From NCBI RefSeq assembly GCF_001895925.1, contig NZ_MPPI01000033.1:1-53296 (forward strand): 53,296 nucleotides of DNA. Direction: 5' to 3'. The DNA comes from Phormidesmis priestleyi ULC007. Its GTDB lineage: Bacteria; Cyanobacteriota; Cyanobacteriia; Leptolyngbyales; Leptolyngbyaceae. Position numbers and translations under genes: made by a program. This document shows, piece by piece, positions 18,161 to 27,219 of the stretch. The stretch's first letter is position 1, and each line of letters opens with the position of its first letter. The notes beneath the pieces are model-generated. The model was not told the origin of the DNA, searched no databases, and worked only from the letters and a program-made list of their open reading frames with translations.

Positions 18161-20116
18161 ATGACTAGAGATCGCGGTATTCCAAAGCGTCGGCTTCCCA
18201 ATCCTAACTCGCAGAACGCAGGGAAACCGTTCGACTTACCCCTCCCATCATCGTCTCTGCCTAACCAGTCTCCAGATGCGATCGCGGCAACTCGATCGGA
18301 TTCTCCTGGGTTCCAAAACTCCTCAAAAACCTTCCTCAAAAAACGTCTAGGACGAGTCTTGACCGATTGGAGACTCGCCGCAGGGTTAGGGTTAGCCCTG
18401 ACGGGTGGGTTGTCACTGCTCGCGATCGGGTTTCTCTTTAAGCTGCCTGCCGTTCCTAACTGTCCGGCTATTTTTTGGCCTTTAGCCTCTGCCTCGCTGC
18501 GGTTGCACTGCGCTCAACTGGCTGCCAACAAGCAAACGGTCAATGATTTGCTAGAAGCTATTAAGCTCCTCAACAGCTTGCCAGACGATCACCCGCTGCA
18601 TCAAGAGGCATCTCGATTGATTGAGCAGTGGTCAAAAGAGATTTTACAGTTAGGCGATGATGCCTTTAATGAAGGGAAACTGGGTGACGCGATCGACATG
18701 GCGCGCAAAGTTCCTAAAAGTGCCAGCATCTATGGCGAAGTCGAAGGACGAATCAACCGTTGGCAAACAATCTGGTCAGAAGCCGAAGCAATCTATCGAC
18801 GAGTCGAAGATGCGTTGCGAGATCAAAATTGGCGCAAAGCCTCATCCGATGCGGCTCGGTTATTATCCATTGAGAATAACTTTTGGCAAACCACAAAATA
18901 TCAAGAACTGACCGAAAAAATCACGCTGACTCGTGCCGACATCAGCAAGATTGCCAAGGCAAAAGATTTAGCCGATCGCGGTGGCATTTCTAACCTGCTA
19001 GAGGCCATTAAACTCGCATCTAATGTGGGCGAACAGAGTTATGTCTACCAAGACGCGCAAGATACGATCGCCAACATTGGGCAAAAAATGTTCGATCTGG
19101 CACAAGACACCCTAACTCGAAAAGACTTGCAGGGAGCGCTGGATATTGTCAGTAAGATTCCGCCGATCGCCAAATTGCAGCGCGAAGCAGAAGATTTTGA
19201 AGTGATTGCGAACGCCCAAGCAAAAACCTGGGGCGGAACCGTTGCCGACATTGAGGCGGCGATCGCTCAAATTCAAAAAGTAGAACTCGGTCGCCCGCTC
19301 TACGCAAAAGCTCAGGCGCTCTTGGTTCGCTGGCAATCTGAGAAGAGTGACATTGCCCAATTAGAAAAAGCGCGTCAGCTTGCTCAATCAGGCAAACCCG
19401 AAGATTTGCAGGCGGCGATCGCTCAAGCATCTCTTGTACCATCCGATAATCCCCGTTCTCAAGAAGCTCAAAAACTCGCCAATGACCTGAACGGGCAGAT
19501 GCAAACTCAGCAAGATCGTCCGCTGCTTGACCGAGCCGATCAGCTTGCGAGTCGAGGAGATGTTGCCAACCTGCAAACCGCAATGGATCAAGCCAGCCAG
19601 ATCGCACCGGGACATGCCCTCTATAAAGAAGCCCAGAACCGAATCAAGCAGTGGAATCGTCAAGTGGCTCAACTGCAAGATGAGCCAATTTTAGATCAGG
19701 CAGACAGCTTGGCTGAGTCAGGCGATTTATCGGGTGCGATCGCAGCCGCTCAAGGCATCGGTTCTAGCAGCGCGGTGTATGGCGATGCTCAATCAAAGGT
19801 GCAAACCTGGCAGAGACGACAGCAAGCCGAACAAGGACTTCAACAAGCCCGGATTGCGGCAAATGGCGGCACTCCAGATTCTTTAGCAGAGGCGATTAGG
19901 TTAGCGAATGGGGTGCCGGGTGCAAGTCCGCTGCGAGGTGAGGCGACTCAAGCGATCGAGCAGTGGAGTCAGCAAATTTTGCAAGCGGCAATTAGTCAGG
20001 CAGACACTGATATGGCGGGCGCGATCGTGACGGCTCAAAAGGTTCCGTCTCGCACCGAAGCTTATGCTCAAGCCCAACTTCAGATTGACGCTTGGAGAAG
20101 AAGTCTAGGACGGTAA
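18161..20116 (+). CDS. Large single-pass membrane protein with tandem helical repeats, unknown function
   Basis: A 651-residue protein not assigned to a known family here. A basic, proline-rich N-terminus of about 70 residues is followed by one hydrophobic segment near 75-100 (LAAGLGLALTGGLSLLAIGF). The rest is alpha-helical and built of about 35-70-residue repeats with the pattern AI..A..VP....L..EA...I..W. Clear copies begin near residues 128, 275, 413, 469 and 575. The repeats look like a TPR-type solenoid. The topology is probably a cytoplasmic N-terminus with the repeat domain on the far side of the membrane. A scaffold role is an inference. Confidence 0.75.
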   Translation: MTRDRGIPKRRLPNPNSQNAGKPFDLPLPSSSLPNQSPDAIAATRSDSPGFQNSSKTFLKKRLGRVLTDWRLAAGLGLALTGGLSLLAIGFLFKLPAVPNCPAIFWPLASASLRLHCAQLAANKQTVNDLLEAIKLLNSLPDDHPLHQEASRLIEQWSKEILQLGDDAFNEGKLGDAIDMARKVPKSASIYGEVEGRINRWQTIWSEAEAIYRRVEDALRDQNWRKASSDAARLLSIENNFWQTTKYQELTEKITLTRADISKIAKAKDLADRGGISNLLEAIKLASNVGEQSYVYQDAQDTIANIGQKMFDLAQDTLTRKDLQGALDIVSKIPPIAKLQREAEDFEVIANAQAKTWGGTVADIEAAIAQIQKVELGRPLYAKAQALLVRWQSEKSDIAQLEKARQLAQSGKPEDLQAAIAQASLVPSDNPRSQEAQKLANDLNGQMQTQQDRPLLDRADQLASRGDVANLQTAMDQASQIAPGHALYKEAQNRIKQWNRQVAQLQDEPILDQADSLAESGDLSGAIAAAQGIGSSSAVYGDAQSKVQTWQRRQQAEQGLQQARIAANGGTPDSLAEAIRLANGVPGASPLRGEATQAIEQWSQQILQAAISQADTDMAGAIVTAQKVPSRTEAYAQAQLQIDAWRRSLGR

Positions 20117-20176
20117 TCGAAATTTAGAAAGGCGATGCAATCATGGGTTGCGGTTCCTGCGGAGTGGCGCTTTGCG

Positions 20177-20395
20177 CTAATCGTGCATTTCGTCGCGGGT
20201 GATCGATCGCACTTCGGGAACTGAGATGGGATTACGCATCAGTTCTGCCAGAATGTCAGTTTCTAAAATCTGTTGCTTGGGCTGCTTTAGCACGGTTACC
20301 TTAACGGTGTTTGCTGTTGCCAGTTCTTGTTTGTACTCTTCAGGAATGACAATGACTCCATTCTTAACTTTTGCTTGAAATTCTACAGTGATCAT
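20177..20395 (-). CDS. AbrB/VapB-like small protein (possible antitoxin)
   Basis: A 72-residue protein whose N-terminus (MITVEFQAKVKNGVIVIPEEY) resembles the swapped-hairpin DNA-binding fold of AbrB/MazE-type antitoxins. It is followed by an acidic, probably disordered tail. No toxin is recognisable downstream. The open frame upstream (20429-20740) lacks a start codon. It could be an orphan regulator. Confidence 0.6.
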   Translation of the reverse strand: MITVEFQAKVKNGVIVIPEEYKQELATANTVKVTVLKQPKQQILETDILAELMRNPISVPEVRSITRDEMHD

Positions 20396-20428
20396 TTCAA
20401 CGCTCCAAACTATATATATGTTCCTATT

Positions 20429-20740
20429 TTACTTCGCTGTTTCTGTATCGATTTTCTTTAAGAATTCTGGGAACTGCTGAAGTTCTTCGACTGACTCGAC
20501 GGGTGGAAGTTCGATCCAATTTGCTTCGGTTTCAGAACGATCGACGTAAATCTCAATTTCTCTACAGTAGCGGGTCGAATGCCAAGCTTGAAGTGGGCAG
20601 AAATTTGTACTTGGAAGGTGAATTTTCAGCAGAGTAAGGCGTTGCGAGTGGTGAGATGAATCAGTAGGGACAGAGACATTGCAGCCAACGGCAAGACGAC
20701 CACGGAAATGCTGAAGCGAAAGCAGGCTTTGAACCAGGTT
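20429..20740 (-). pseudogene. Headless coding frame upstream of the AbrB-like gene
   Basis: This minus-strand frame runs without stops from inside the 3' end of the ClC gene to a TAA at 20429-20431. It has no ATG, GTG or TTG. The last 55 codons look like real protein (NFCPLQAWHSTRYCREIEIY, then VDRSETEANWIELPPVESVE and an EFLKKID end). It is 33 bases before the AbrB-like gene. The likeliest explanation is a gene whose 5' part was lost when the GC-rich ClC segment arrived. The protein family was not recognised. Confidence 0.45.
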
Positions 20741-21876
20741 TAGCCCCTTGACGATCGCACCCGGCGGATCGTGGCGAGCAGGGAACTGGAGAGTGTGTTG
20801 ACTGCCCGTGCGGTCACCAAGCCAGAGAGAGCGGCGACCACAACTGTGGCGAGGCAGGTTAGCTTGGCTGCTTCTGGGCCACCGACCCCCAGCACCATCG
20901 CCACCGCTGTGAACGGTAGCCCGTAGCCGCCAGCAATACCGGCTGCCGCCCCAGCAGCACCCGCCAGATCCGGCGGCACCCCGAAGGCTGCCGCAAACAC
21001 CCGACCACTCAGGTCGCCGATCGCCAGAAAGGGCACAAACACTCCGCCACAGCCCCCTGCCACGACGGCAGCCGTGGTGGATGCAGCGCGGAGCAGGGCC
21101 ACGGACAGCAGGTGGTAGGGGGTAGTTTGGACGGTTTCGGCCCAGATGATGGCCGCCCCCCCTGGACCGAAGGCCGCTGCTGGTGTAGCGACCAGCGCTG
21201 TCACCGCCGCCAGGGATAGCATAGCCAGGGCACCGACCAGGAGACGAATGACTGGACTGGACTTCCAGCCTCGGGCCCAGTAGATTGCCTCGCCGGAGAG
21301 CGACGTGACAGTGCCCGCGATCGCTCCGATGAACAGAGCGGCAGCCACCGCATCCCAGAGGTCACTGGGGGGAACTTTCGGCACGACAAGCCGGATCAGA
21401 TCGAGCCTAAAGGCAAGGTTGATCCCCCATCCCACCAGTCCCCCCGCCAACGCCGCTGTTACCCGTTCCAGGCTGAGCGGAACCTTTCGTCGCTGGCTCA
21501 ACTCAAGCATGAAGAAGCTTCCCACCAATGGGATTCCCATCAGGGCGGACACACCAGCGGCACCCCCGCCGATCGCAGCGGGCCGCACCAACTGGTGCAG
21601 CGCTGGATTCGTGCTGCCCAGCCAGGTTCCTGCCGCAACGCCGAGATGGGCCGCCGGGGATTCTGTTCCCATCGCCGCACCAAGCCCGACGGTGGGCAGG
21701 ATGGCAAGGGCGCGCAACGGTGCCAGATTCCAGGGGAAGCGCTCTTCGGCTCCGGACGTGGACACCACGTCGGCGGTGAGATCAGCCCGGGCAACATCGC
21801 GGGGGAAGGAGTACCAGGTGGGTGGAGGAAGCAGCCGTCTGGGGAGAGCGGCTTTGCGGGGAACTAATGCCTGCAC
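20740..21876 (-). CDS. ClC-type chloride/ion channel protein, GC-rich, possibly 5'-truncated
   Basis: A polytopic membrane protein of 378 residues. It contains GTESP (the position of the G-K/R-E-G-P filter motif) near residue 69 and GGCGGVFVPFLAIG near 265, both hallmarks of ClC channels and H+/Cl- exchangers. The N-terminal helices and GSGIP motif expected about 35-40 residues before GTESP are not recognisable, and the start is a GTG without a ribosome binding site. The segment is visibly richer in G+C than its neighbours. It sits between a headless frame and a dead IS110, so recent acquisition and 5' truncation are likely. Confidence 0.72.
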   Translation of the reverse strand: MQALVPRKAALPRRLLPPPTWYSFPRDVARADLTADVVSTSGAEERFPWNLAPLRALAILPTVGLGAAMGTESPAAHLGVAAGTWLGSTNPALHQLVRPAAIGGGAAGVSALMGIPLVGSFFMLELSQRRKVPLSLERVTAALAGGLVGWGINLAFRLDLIRLVVPKVPPSDLWDAVAAALFIGAIAGTVTSLSGEAIYWARGWKSSPVIRLLVGALAMLSLAAVTALVATPAAAFGPGGAAIIWAETVQTTPYHLLSVALLRAASTTAAVVAGGCGGVFVPFLAIGDLSGRVFAAAFGVPPDLAGAAGAAAGIAGGYGLPFTAVAMVLGVGGPEAAKLTCLATVVVAALSGLVTARAVNTLSSSLLATIRRVRSSRG

Positions 21877-21984
21877 GGCTTTGCCCGAAAAGTGGGAGGA
21901 TCTGATACCAAATTCTGTCGAGTCAAGCTTTAAGCAACAGAATTAAGTGGACAGACCTAATTAAATGTAAGATGCCGCGAAACG

Positions 21985-22080
21985 CCCTCACCCTAATCCC
22001 TCTCCCAGAGCGGGAGAGGGACTTTGAATCATGCTCCCTTCTCCTATTTTGGGAGAAGCGATTATCTTGAATGTCAAGGA
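21985..22080. repeat. REP-like intergenic repeat, copy 1
   Basis: The sequence CCCTCACCCTAATCCCTCTC with hairpins CTCCCAGAGCGGGAG and CTCCTATTTTGGGAG belongs to a family also found at 23253-23362, 24314-24422, 25641-25695 and 43799-43921. Its end (GGAGAAGCGATTAT) is shared closely with the copy at 43799-43921. It abuts the 3' end of the IS110 transposase gene. Confidence 0.7.
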
Positions 22081-22082
22081 AA

Positions 22083-23058
22083 TCAGGTCGATAGAGCAGC
22101 AGGCTGAGACATCGCTTGTTGGGACGGTTGCCAGTCGGTGCCATTTTTGATCATGGCATTGAGAATAGTTAACAACTTGGGCAGGCAGGCAACTAAAGCA
22201 ACTTTTGTCGGGTTACCCCGTTTCAATAATTGCTCGTAAAAGGCTTGAATGACTGGATTATGGCGCACCGCGACTCAGGTTGCCAGGGATAACATTGGGC
22301 GGACGGCCGCTTGATCGCCAAAGATGGTGCGCTTGCCCTGCATCTGTCCCCTATCGCGATTGAGCGGAGCGACTCCAACGAGGGTACTGATTTTTTGAGT
22401 GGACAGCGCTCCGAGTTCTGGCAAGAGTGCCAGTAGAGTTGGCGGCAACCACTTTACCGACCCCTGGAACACTTTTGAGTCGGGTCTGCTTGACTTGCCA
22501 CTCCTGGCATTGGCTGATTTGCGCTTCGATTTGCTGATCCAATCGTTGGATGCGTTCGCGCAGCCATTCGAGATGCGCTTCCACATCCACTGGCGTCATT
22601 CCCCGCAGTCCTGACAGTCGGTTCTGTTCGGCGGTGAGCCTCTCCACCAACGGGCAGCGGCGCGTCACGAGATCCTGGAGTTGCGCCTGCGCTTCACTGG
22701 CAAAGGGGCGAATCGGCGGCTTCAGCGCTTCGCCAAACCAAGCTAAAATTGCAGCATCGATTGGGTCAGTCTTCGCCAGTTGGTTGGCCGCTTTGGCAAA
22801 GTTGCGGGCTTGCCGGGCGTTAATCACCACGACTGGGTAGGCCAGTGCCCACAACTTTAACGCCGCCTGCCGCTCATAGCCCCCCGTTGATTCCAAAACA
22901 ATCCGTCCCACCTCCCCGGGCACTTGTAAATGTGTCAGAAACTCGCGGATGCCACTCTCGTTGTTGCTGACCCGAAAGCTGATGCCTTGGGGACGAATAT
23001 GGACAGCTAACCAGCGTTTACAGACATCGATCCCAATCCACTGCTCAATGCTTGCCAT
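22083..23058 (-). pseudogene. IS110-family transposase, two frameshifts
   Basis: The N-terminal part (from ATG 23058) holds the DEDD catalytic domain: GIDVCKRWL, ESTGGYERQ and KTDPIDAAI. The frame breaks near 22445 after SVPGVGKVVAA and continues in a second frame (LLALLPELGALSTQKIS, then VGVAPLNRDRG). It breaks again near 22290 and ends in a third frame (VRHNPVIQAFYEQLL) at TGA 22083. Joined, the pieces give a normal-length IS110 DEDD plus Tnp20 protein, so the gene is recently inactivated. No terminal inverted repeats are expected for this family. The right flank (23059 to about 23200) may hold the end that encodes the bridge RNA. Confidence 0.85.
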
Positions 23059-23252
23059 TCCACCCTGCCTATTGATATGGATGGGGCAGTCTTTGACTCA
23101 ACCTTGCGTCATGCGGGATCTTGAGTCCCAACCGATGATTCGAGTTTGACTGTTTGAATCGAGAGATGACTCTAGCTTCTCCCCGATGTCTTGCATCCCA
23201 GGGTTTACGGTTCTATCTCTCTGTTCTTAAGATACAAGGGTTGGCGAGGGCT

Positions 23253-23362
23253 TCGCCCCACTGCGTGAGCAGGCTCAAGCCACTTAGCGGTTTCTCTTTA
23301 ATGGCCATGAAACCACCCTGCTGCCTCTCCTGCGGGAGAGGGGTTTGGGGTGAGGGTTCTTC
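23253..23362. repeat. REP-like intergenic repeat, copy 2
   Basis: GGCGAGGGCTTCGCCCCACT and, further right, the hairpin CTCTCCTGCGGGAGAG followed by TTTGGGGTGAGGG belong to the same family as 24314-24422. The rest of 23059-23392 carries no gene. Confidence 0.65.
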
Positions 23363-23392
23363 ATTGCACATCGCGTAAGAATGTAAGCAACC

Positions 23393-24196
23393 CTACGCAA
23401 GCGCTTTTTGAGTTGCCGCATCGGCCACACCCGTAAGACTCAGCTTTCTAGATCTTTGAAAAGCAATCACAGCGGCTCTAGTCGCGGCTCCAAACACGCC
23501 ATCGACGGCCCCAGGGTTAAATCCCTTTTGCCGCAGCTTTTGCTGAAGTGCCACAACCGCGGGTCCACGATTGCCCTGCATCAGCCAGACATAGCCCTGT
23601 GCTAAATCGTGTAGGGCTGCCAGATTGCCATTAAAGCGGTTGAGGTCAACGTCTCCCGCTACGCCAGCGATGCGACCTGAGTCTGAAAATTGCCAAAACA
23701 ACCACTGCGACCAATTTCCAGGAAGCTCAGGGCGATCGACTCCATATTGAGCAATCCAAAGCGGGTGACCTCGAAACGCATCAGAATTGTTGAGCGACTC
23801 TCGCCAAAAATTAAGCGACGTGTAGATAATGGCTTGGCGTTTTGTGGCAGGTTCGACCACGTTGAGCCATTGACTGACGCGACGATTTAATTCGCTGGGG
23901 CTGAGTCCGTCGTTGACTTCAACATCGAGCACTGGAGGCAGATCGCCGATCGAGATTTTCGCCGTTCTCAAAAATGAGTTTGCTTGGGCGATCGGGTCTC
24001 TAGCGGGGCGAAAAAAGTGATAAGCGCCTCGCATCACACCTGCTGCTTTCATGCCTGACCAGTTTGCGGCAAAGGTGGATGAAACGAGCGTGACTCCTTC
24101 GGTTGCCTTAGCAAACCCAAAAGAAACGCCAGACTTTGCCACGGTTCGCCAATCGATTTGTCCTTGAAAGTCTGATACATCAATTCCTAGCAGCAT
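23393..24196 (-). CDS. GH25 muramidase with peptidoglycan-binding domain
   Basis: A 267-residue protein. The GH25 lysozyme domain (about 1-195) has GIDVSDFQG with Asp6 and the catalytic pair Asp91/Glu93 in LDVEVND. A PG_binding_1 domain follows (about 205-266: LMQGNRGPAVVALQQKLRQK, then GAVDGVFGAATRAAV). It would cleave the glycan strands of peptidoglycan. No signal peptide is seen at the N-terminus, so export must use another route or the enzyme may derive from a phage-type lysin. It stands alone between repeats. Confidence 0.88.
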   Translation of the reverse strand: MLLGIDVSDFQGQIDWRTVAKSGVSFGFAKATEGVTLVSSTFAANWSGMKAAGVMRGAYHFFRPARDPIAQANSFLRTAKISIGDLPPVLDVEVNDGLSPSELNRRVSQWLNVVEPATKRQAIIYTSLNFWRESLNNSDAFRGHPLWIAQYGVDRPELPGNWSQWLFWQFSDSGRIAGVAGDVDLNRFNGNLAALHDLAQGYVWLMQGNRGPAVVALQQKLRQKGFNPGAVDGVFGAATRAAVIAFQRSRKLSLTGVADAATQKALA

Positions 24197-24313
24197 GGTG
24201 GTTCACTCCGCTAAATTCACTCTATTTTAAGTTCACTCGCAAAAGCTCCTGAGTCAATAAACTGGGAGGTAGGGAAATCGGCATTGCTGAATTGCGGTAT
24301 GAAATGCTAAATT

Positions 24314-24422
24314 CGCCCTCACCCTAGCCCTCTCCCAGAAGGAGAGGGAACAAGACTTCTGGCTCCCTTCTCCCCAGGGAGAAGGGTTGGCGAGGGCTTC
24401 GCCCCACTTCGTGAGGAGGGCA
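24314..24422. repeat. REP-like intergenic repeat, copy 3
   Basis: The copy contains CGCCCTCACCCTAGCCCTCT, a hairpin CTCTCCCAGAAGGAGAG, a second hairpin CCCTTCTCCCCAGGGAGAAGGG, and GGCGAGGGCTTCGCCCCACT shared with 23253-23362. It fills most of the gap between the GH25 and M50-like genes. Confidence 0.7.
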
Positions 24423-24484
24423 ATTCATACATTCATTCAGCAACGCCGGGAAATCTAATCCTAGAAACCGTTGGTGATCACCTA

Positions 24485-25573
24485 ATGAATGAATCGGAGT
24501 TAATGGAACTCGCTAACCAGGGCGAGGTGTGGGCAATCTCAGCCTTACTCAATCAGGCATTTGCCGATCGAGAAATCACGGTGAAGGTCAGTCTGCAATC
24601 GAACTGTTTACGAATTTTATTAGAGTCCGATCGAGTGCCAGACTCTGAATCCGCAGTTGCGCTCATTCAAGAAAAAATGCAGGATTTGAGGTACGATCGC
24701 ATCCAATCAATTCAGGTTTTGGGACGGGTGACTGAAGTCAATCAGACTCTCTGGACTGAGACAGTGATTTTGCCTTCATCAACCCCATCAATTCATCATC
24801 AGAATCGGGCTGTAGAAAAGCATTCGCGATCGCTCACCAGATCCATTGACTCGAAAGGCTTAGGTGCATTGCTAACTGGATTAATTCTTGCAATCTCACT
24901 GATCATCAGTCCGCTCAGAATTGTATTTCACGGATTCCTGATCTTGGTGCATGAAATCGGACACGCGGTGACTCATTGGTTGTTTGGTCGTCCTGCAATT
25001 CCGTCAGTTAATCTTGTTTATGGTGGAGGCATCACGTTAGTTTTTGATCAGTCTATAGCGGTTATTTGTTCAGTTTATCTTGCGATCGCTTTTCTAATTT
25101 ATTATTGTCGGCACTATCGATTTATTTTAGTATTGCTAGGAATTTTCACTAGCATTTATAGTTTTTGTCTATTGACCTCTACTAATTTAATGCTTTCGAC
25201 ATTTATGGGTCACGGCATGGAGCTAGTCGCGATCGCAGTCTGTTTGTATTTATCACTAAGCGGATATTTTTGCCGTTTTGCGGGCGATCGCTCAATCTAT
25301 GGCATGTTGGGATTTTTTACTTTATTTGCCGATTTTGAGTTTTCCTGGAAGCTAACCCATGATCCCGACTATCGAGAGATGTATGAAGGCGGTATTGGTG
25401 GCGTTATCGATAACGATTTTGTAATTTTAGCGCAAGATTATTTCAGCGTTGATCTATCGGTTGTTGCGAACGTTTTTTTAATCGGCTGTGGGGTGATTCC
25501 CCTGATGGTGTTTCTAGTGTTTCGCTACGAGCTTTGGCTGCGTGAGCGGCTCGGTCGACTTTTGCGCTACTAA
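24485..25573 (+). CDS. Multi-pass membrane protein with HEIGH motif (M50-like)
   Basis: A 362-residue protein. Residues 1-85 form a soluble domain (LMELANQGEVWAISALLNQA, then ITVKVSLQSNCLRILLES) that recurs at the start of many cyanobacterial proteins. After a linker, five or six hydrophobic segments follow, with HEIGHAVTH at 156-164 next to a membrane segment, as in M50 zinc proteases. The second, Asp-containing metal-ligand motif of M50 (LDG-type) is not obvious, so activity is uncertain. The ATG follows a REP copy. Confidence 0.65.
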   Translation: MNESELMELANQGEVWAISALLNQAFADREITVKVSLQSNCLRILLESDRVPDSESAVALIQEKMQDLRYDRIQSIQVLGRVTEVNQTLWTETVILPSSTPSIHHQNRAVEKHSRSLTRSIDSKGLGALLTGLILAISLIISPLRIVFHGFLILVHEIGHAVTHWLFGRPAIPSVNLVYGGGITLVFDQSIAVICSVYLAIAFLIYYCRHYRFILVLLGIFTSIYSFCLLTSTNLMLSTFMGHGMELVAIAVCLYLSLSGYFCRFAGDRSIYGMLGFFTLFADFEFSWKLTHDPDYREMYEGGIGGVIDNDFVILAQDYFSVDLSVVANVFLIGCGVIPLMVFLVFRYELWLRERLGRLLRY

Positions 25574-25640
25574 GTAGTCAGATACTTAGGATCGTAAGTT
25601 AAATAAAACTGCATAGTGTTTGGGCTACGTTGTAGCCTTT

Positions 25641-25695
25641 CGCCCTCATCAACCCTTCTCCCCAACTCTGGCTCCCTCTCCTTGGGGTGAGGGCA
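25641..25695. repeat. REP-like intergenic repeat, copy 4 (short)
   Basis: CGCCCTCATCAACCCTTCTC to GGGTGAGGGC form a shortened member of the repeat family, with inverted ends GCCCTCA / TGAGGGC. It lies in the 231-base gap before the guanine deaminase gene. Confidence 0.6.
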
Positions 25696-25804
25696 AATCC
25701 GGGTCTTACTTAATCCACGATCCTTAACAAGATTGCAAGATTCTCAAAACGATCGAGGTGGATTTATACTAAAAGACCGCGCCCAAAAGATTCACTAAAA
25801 TATC

Positions 25805-27154
25805 ATGATGTCTGACGCAACGCATTCACAGCTTCACGCGATTCGCGGCTCGTTTCTAGATTTTGTAGATGATCCGTTTTTGATCGCTGAGTCAGAAAGC
25901 GTTCGCTATCTTGCAGATGGTTTATTGGTGATTGAAAACGGCAAAATCAAAGCATTTGATCACTACGAAACTCTCAGAGATCAGTACGCAGATTTAGATA
26001 TCACCACTTATTCAGGTAACTTAATTTTACCAGGATTCATCGACTTGCACGTTCACTATCCGCAAACCGAAATGATTGCCGCTCATGGCGAACAACTGCT
26101 GGAATGGTTGAACAAATACACGTTTCCGACTGAGGCAAAATTTAGAGACGTAGAGTATGCAAGAACGATCGCGTCCTTTTTCTTAGACGAACTTTTGCGG
26201 AATGGCACGACCACTGCTCTAGTGTTAACCACAATTTTTCCTCACTCGGTTGATGTCTTATTTGAGGAAGCTCAACGGCGCGATATGCGCCTGATTGCCG
26301 GACAGGTGTTAATGACTCGCAATGCGCCCGATTTTTTGCTCAACGATGCCAAAATTGCCTACGAACAAAATCGGGAACTGATTCGCAAATGGCATCACAA
26401 AGATCGGCTTCTCTATGCGATTACGCCTCGATTTGCGATTACTTCCACGAATGAAGAATTAACGCTGGCGGGGGTATTAAAAGCAGAGTTTCCAGATGTT
26501 TATGTACACAGTCATCTTTCAGAAAACCTTAAAGAAATTGAGTTCACATCAGCGCTTTTTCCTGAGAACAAAGACTATCTTGAGGTGTATGAGCGATTTG
26601 GATTAGTCAGCGATCGCTCTATTTTTGCCCACGGCATTCACCTCAGCGATTCAGAATTTGAGCGCCTCTCCAACGCTGGAGCCGCGATCGCATTCTGTCC
26701 CACTTCTAATTTATTTTTAGGCAGTGGCTTATTTAGCTTGGGCAAAGCTAAATCGATCGAGCAGCCTGTCAACGTCGGGTTTGGCACCGATGTTGGAGCC
26801 GGAACCAGCTTTTCACTGCTGCAAACTATGGCGGATGCCTACAAAGTGATTCAACTTCAAGGAGGGCAGCTATCGGCATTTCAGGCGTTTTATTTGGCAA
26901 CGTTGGGGTCTGCCAGAGCACTCTCGCTTGATGATAAATTGGGAAGTTTTGATGGGGGCAAAGAAGCAGATTTTATCGTTTTAGACTTGCAGGCAACGCC
27001 GCTAATGGCACTGCGGAACCCCACTTTAACGGCATCTTTAGAGGATTTGGCGAGTAGTGCATTTGCCCTGATGATGTTGGGCGACGATCGGGCTGTAAAA
27101 GCAACTTACATAAAAGGGAATTTGGCACATGAGATCAAGCCCTCAGACTCGTAA
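25805..27154 (+). CDS. guaD: Guanine deaminase
   Basis: An amidohydrolase of 449 residues that converts guanine to xanthine and ammonia. Metal ligands are visible: His82 and His84 in DLHVHYPQ, His237 in VHSHLSE, His279 in HGIHLSD and Asp329 in GTDVGAGTS. The segment QLLEWLNKYTFPTE is typical of guanine deaminases. It heads a purine/ureide group with the two following genes, although the middle one is on the opposite strand. A second ATG three bases later is equally possible. Confidence 0.9.
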   Translation: MMSDATHSQLHAIRGSFLDFVDDPFLIAESESVRYLADGLLVIENGKIKAFDHYETLRDQYADLDITTYSGNLILPGFIDLHVHYPQTEMIAAHGEQLLEWLNKYTFPTEAKFRDVEYARTIASFFLDELLRNGTTTALVLTTIFPHSVDVLFEEAQRRDMRLIAGQVLMTRNAPDFLLNDAKIAYEQNRELIRKWHHKDRLLYAITPRFAITSTNEELTLAGVLKAEFPDVYVHSHLSENLKEIEFTSALFPENKDYLEVYERFGLVSDRSIFAHGIHLSDSEFERLSNAGAAIAFCPTSNLFLGSGLFSLGKAKSIEQPVNVGFGTDVGAGTSFSLLQTMADAYKVIQLQGGQLSAFQAFYLATLGSARALSLDDKLGSFDGGKEADFIVLDLQATPLMALRNPTLTASLEDLASSAFALMMLGDDRAVKATYIKGNLAHEIKPSDS

Positions 27155-27219
27155 AGATTGAGGCACAGGGTTTTACGCGCGATGATAAACATCAACACAT
27201 GGAAGAGAATTTTTACGCT

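Noticed and set aside
22951-23149. Plus-strand frames antisense to the IS110 transposase
   Set aside because: They are mirror frames of a recognised transposase.
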